From NCBI GenBank assembly GCA_964389475.1, contig CAYMFD010000091.1:1-15800 (forward strand): 15,800 nucleotides of DNA. Direction: 5' to 3'. Below the pieces are notes generated by a model. It saw only the letters and a list, made by a program, of their open reading frames with translations. It was not told the DNA's origin and did not search any database. The stretch is from CAYMFD01 sp964389475 (GTDB lineage: Bacteria; Bacteroidota; Bacteroidia; Chitinophagales; Saprospiraceae). Position 1 is the first letter of the stretch. Each line of letters starts with the position of its first letter. Below are positions 14,517 to 15,800 of this stretch, piece after piece. The position numbers and the translations under genes were made by a program.

Positions 14517-15800
14517 ATGTCTGCCAGCAAGCTAATATCCTTACTGTCCGTTCTGAAAAATGACGAATGGTCTGCCCTAGGAAAGCACTTATCTGGAGTG
14601 CACCAAGAGCAGTCCGATATCATGTCTTTATATCTGTGGGCCAAAAAGCGAAGGGACAAACTAACGGACTACGATAACAGCGATAGCATAAGGTCAAAAT
14701 ACTTTAGTACCATCAAACCTAAAGCATTTGGAAACCTACAATCCAAGCTCTACGGGCAAGTGGCGGCATGGTTAGCGACATACGATCTTATTAATGATCA
14801 AGACAGATTGCAAGCAGAGACACTCATAAGTCTCAACCGTCGAGGCCTACATGAACTGCATGCCAAGGAATATCGCCGCACCCAGTCCACCCCAAGAAGC
14901 GACCTCACAACAGATCAGCTTACCCAGCGAAACCGTGTAGATAGAGATCGATACTACAGCAACAATCCTTCAAAATATCAAGATAAAAATGAGTTAGTTG
15001 ACCTATCGGACAGCTTACTTGAGGAACAAGCCCTAGTCCTCAGCCTTGTAGAGCTGGAGCACCATAATTGGTCAAGACTGATAAGAGCTGATTACTCCGA
15101 CAGGATACAACGGCTGCAGCAGCTGCAAGTGACCTTACCACCGCATAGGTATGCCTCGATCCAAGAATTACTGCAGACGCTAGTAACGTACCAAGATGAT
15201 AGTGTGGTCCAGCAATTATATCAGGCGCTAAAAGCAGAACCTAAGCTCGCTACAGACAGATGGCTACAGACGGCTTACTCTTACCTCTATGTATATTGTA
15301 AACGGTACTGGACGAAGGGACTAGTTAACGATTCTGGGCTGATTATCGACATATTCCAACATGGATTGACAACCGAGGCGCTGTACGTAGATGGACTACT
15401 ATCTGATACGAGGTTTCGTAATATCGTTAACTCGTTAGCGGCCTTAGTGGGTCGATCTGAGTCAGAAGCCTTCATCTCAGCGAACATTGACCGTGTCACA
15501 GCGGGTGACAAAGCAGAGTTACGTCAATTCTGCATGGCTCTCGTTTGCTACGCAGAGGGCTCGTATACAGAGATTACAAACTATCTACGCAGTCACCACC
15601 ACACCGATCCCGGTATAAGGATTAAGTCTGCCGCACTCATGCTAGTATCCCTTGCTGAAGATGTCAACGACAATTATGACCTACTGATAAACCGCATCGA
15701 GAATTTCAGAAGGATGCTTGCCTACAATAAGGAGCACATCTCAGATCGTAATGCTAAGGGATATAGAAACTTAGCGGATGTAGTAGAAGCCCTGTTACAT
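14517..15800 (+). CDS. Large helical protein of unknown function, cut by window end
   Basis: I translated from the ATG at 14517 and found 428 codons without a stop up to the window edge, so the gene is real but incomplete. The product is soluble, predicted mostly helical, and rich in Leu, Asp, Arg and Tyr (MSASKLISLLSVLKNDEWSA, then VELEHHNWSRLIRADYSDR). It has no signal peptide, membrane segment or nucleotide-binding motif. The N-terminus, a short helix followed by 'LGKHL.G' and a 'KAFGNLQSKLYGQVAAWL' helix, recalls long uncharacterised proteins of Saprospiria whose N-terminus carries a 'L..FL.SPYFN'-like module; this is from memory and not certain. The Asp-Arg-Tyr-rich middle (about residues 125-160) looks like a flexible linker. 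It is divergent from the LytTR gene, across a spacer with no clear plus-strand promoter box. Confidence 0.8.
   Translation, partial: MSASKLISLLSVLKNDEWSALGKHLSGVHQEQSDIMSLYLWAKKRRDKLTDYDNSDSIRSKYFSTIKPKAFGNLQSKLYGQVAAWLATYDLINDQDRLQAETLISLNRRGLHELHAKEYRRTQSTPRSDLTTDQLTQRNRVDRDRYYSNNPSKYQDKNELVDLSDSLLEEQALVLSLVELEHHNWSRLIRADYSDRIQRLQQLQVTLPPHRYASIQELLQTLVTYQDDSVVQQLYQALKAEPKLATDRWLQTAYSYLYVYCKRYWTKGLVNDSGLIIDIFQHGLTTEALYVDGLLSDTRFRNIVNSLAALVGRSESEAFISANIDRVTAGDKAELRQFCMALVCYAEGSYTEITNYLRSHHHTDPGIRIKSAALMLVSLAEDVNDNYDLLINRIENFRRMLAYNKEHISDRNAKGYRNLADVVEALLH

Noticed and set aside
15287..15511. Minus-strand 74-codon open frame
   Set aside because: It lies wholly inside the 428-codon plus-strand gene, which has a far more protein-like translation.

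Overview
The window looks like a chromosomal segment of a Bacteroidota bacterium, most likely from the Saprospiria/Lewinella side of the phylum. The evidence is a TonB-dependent receptor with a carboxypeptidase-like regulatory domain paired with a DUF4249-type lipoprotein, a LytTR regulator, a secreted S74 'tail fibre domain' protein, several -7 elements matching TAnnTTTG (the Bacteroidota promoter consensus), and generally weak Shine-Dalgarno sequences. The taxon is inferred from these features and not from a search. The sequence is a scaffold with two runs of exactly 100 N. Both are flanked by identical sequence on the two sides, so they look like unmerged contig ends and not real missing DNA.

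Layout. 1-1506: a 5'-complete but window-truncated pgpA (minus), divergent from ribH, which is followed by a small four-helix membrane protein. 1640-4906: TonB-dependent receptor plus DUF4249-type lipoprotein, an outer-membrane uptake pair. 4907-5194: non-coding, with heptanucleotide tandem repeats and the first N gap. 5195-6143: a small lipoprotein and a VOC-fold protein (both minus). 6320-7194: MscS channel and its terminator. 7268-7591: small holin-IV-like membrane protein (minus). 7776-8348: RluE-type pseudouridine synthase, convergent with 8423-9511, an XRE-HTH/Fic fusion with a canonical promoter and a terminator. 9560-9914: non-coding. 9915-12866: a 983-residue secreted repeat protein with an intramolecular S74 chaperone. 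12999-13364: a doubtful small ORF. 13387-14109: a LytTR regulator with a degenerate receiver domain. 14517-15800: the start of a large helical protein of unknown function, cut by the window end.

How the genes relate. The first half is mostly housekeeping and envelope physiology: phospholipid head-group synthesis, riboflavin, osmotic release, rRNA modification and nutrient uptake. The second half is more accessory in character. It holds an autoinhibited Fic enzyme fused to its own DNA-binding domain, and a minus-strand run of LytTR regulator, small ORF and long repeat protein. The repeat protein has a signal peptide and no phage genes near it, so it is better read as a cell-surface or secreted fibre than as a prophage tail fibre. 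Control of the fibre gene by the LytTR protein is suggested only by proximity. No complete new defence or mobile system is evident. The most distinctive items are the fibre protein, the HTH-Fic fusion and the two genes whose promoters predict leaderless mRNAs.
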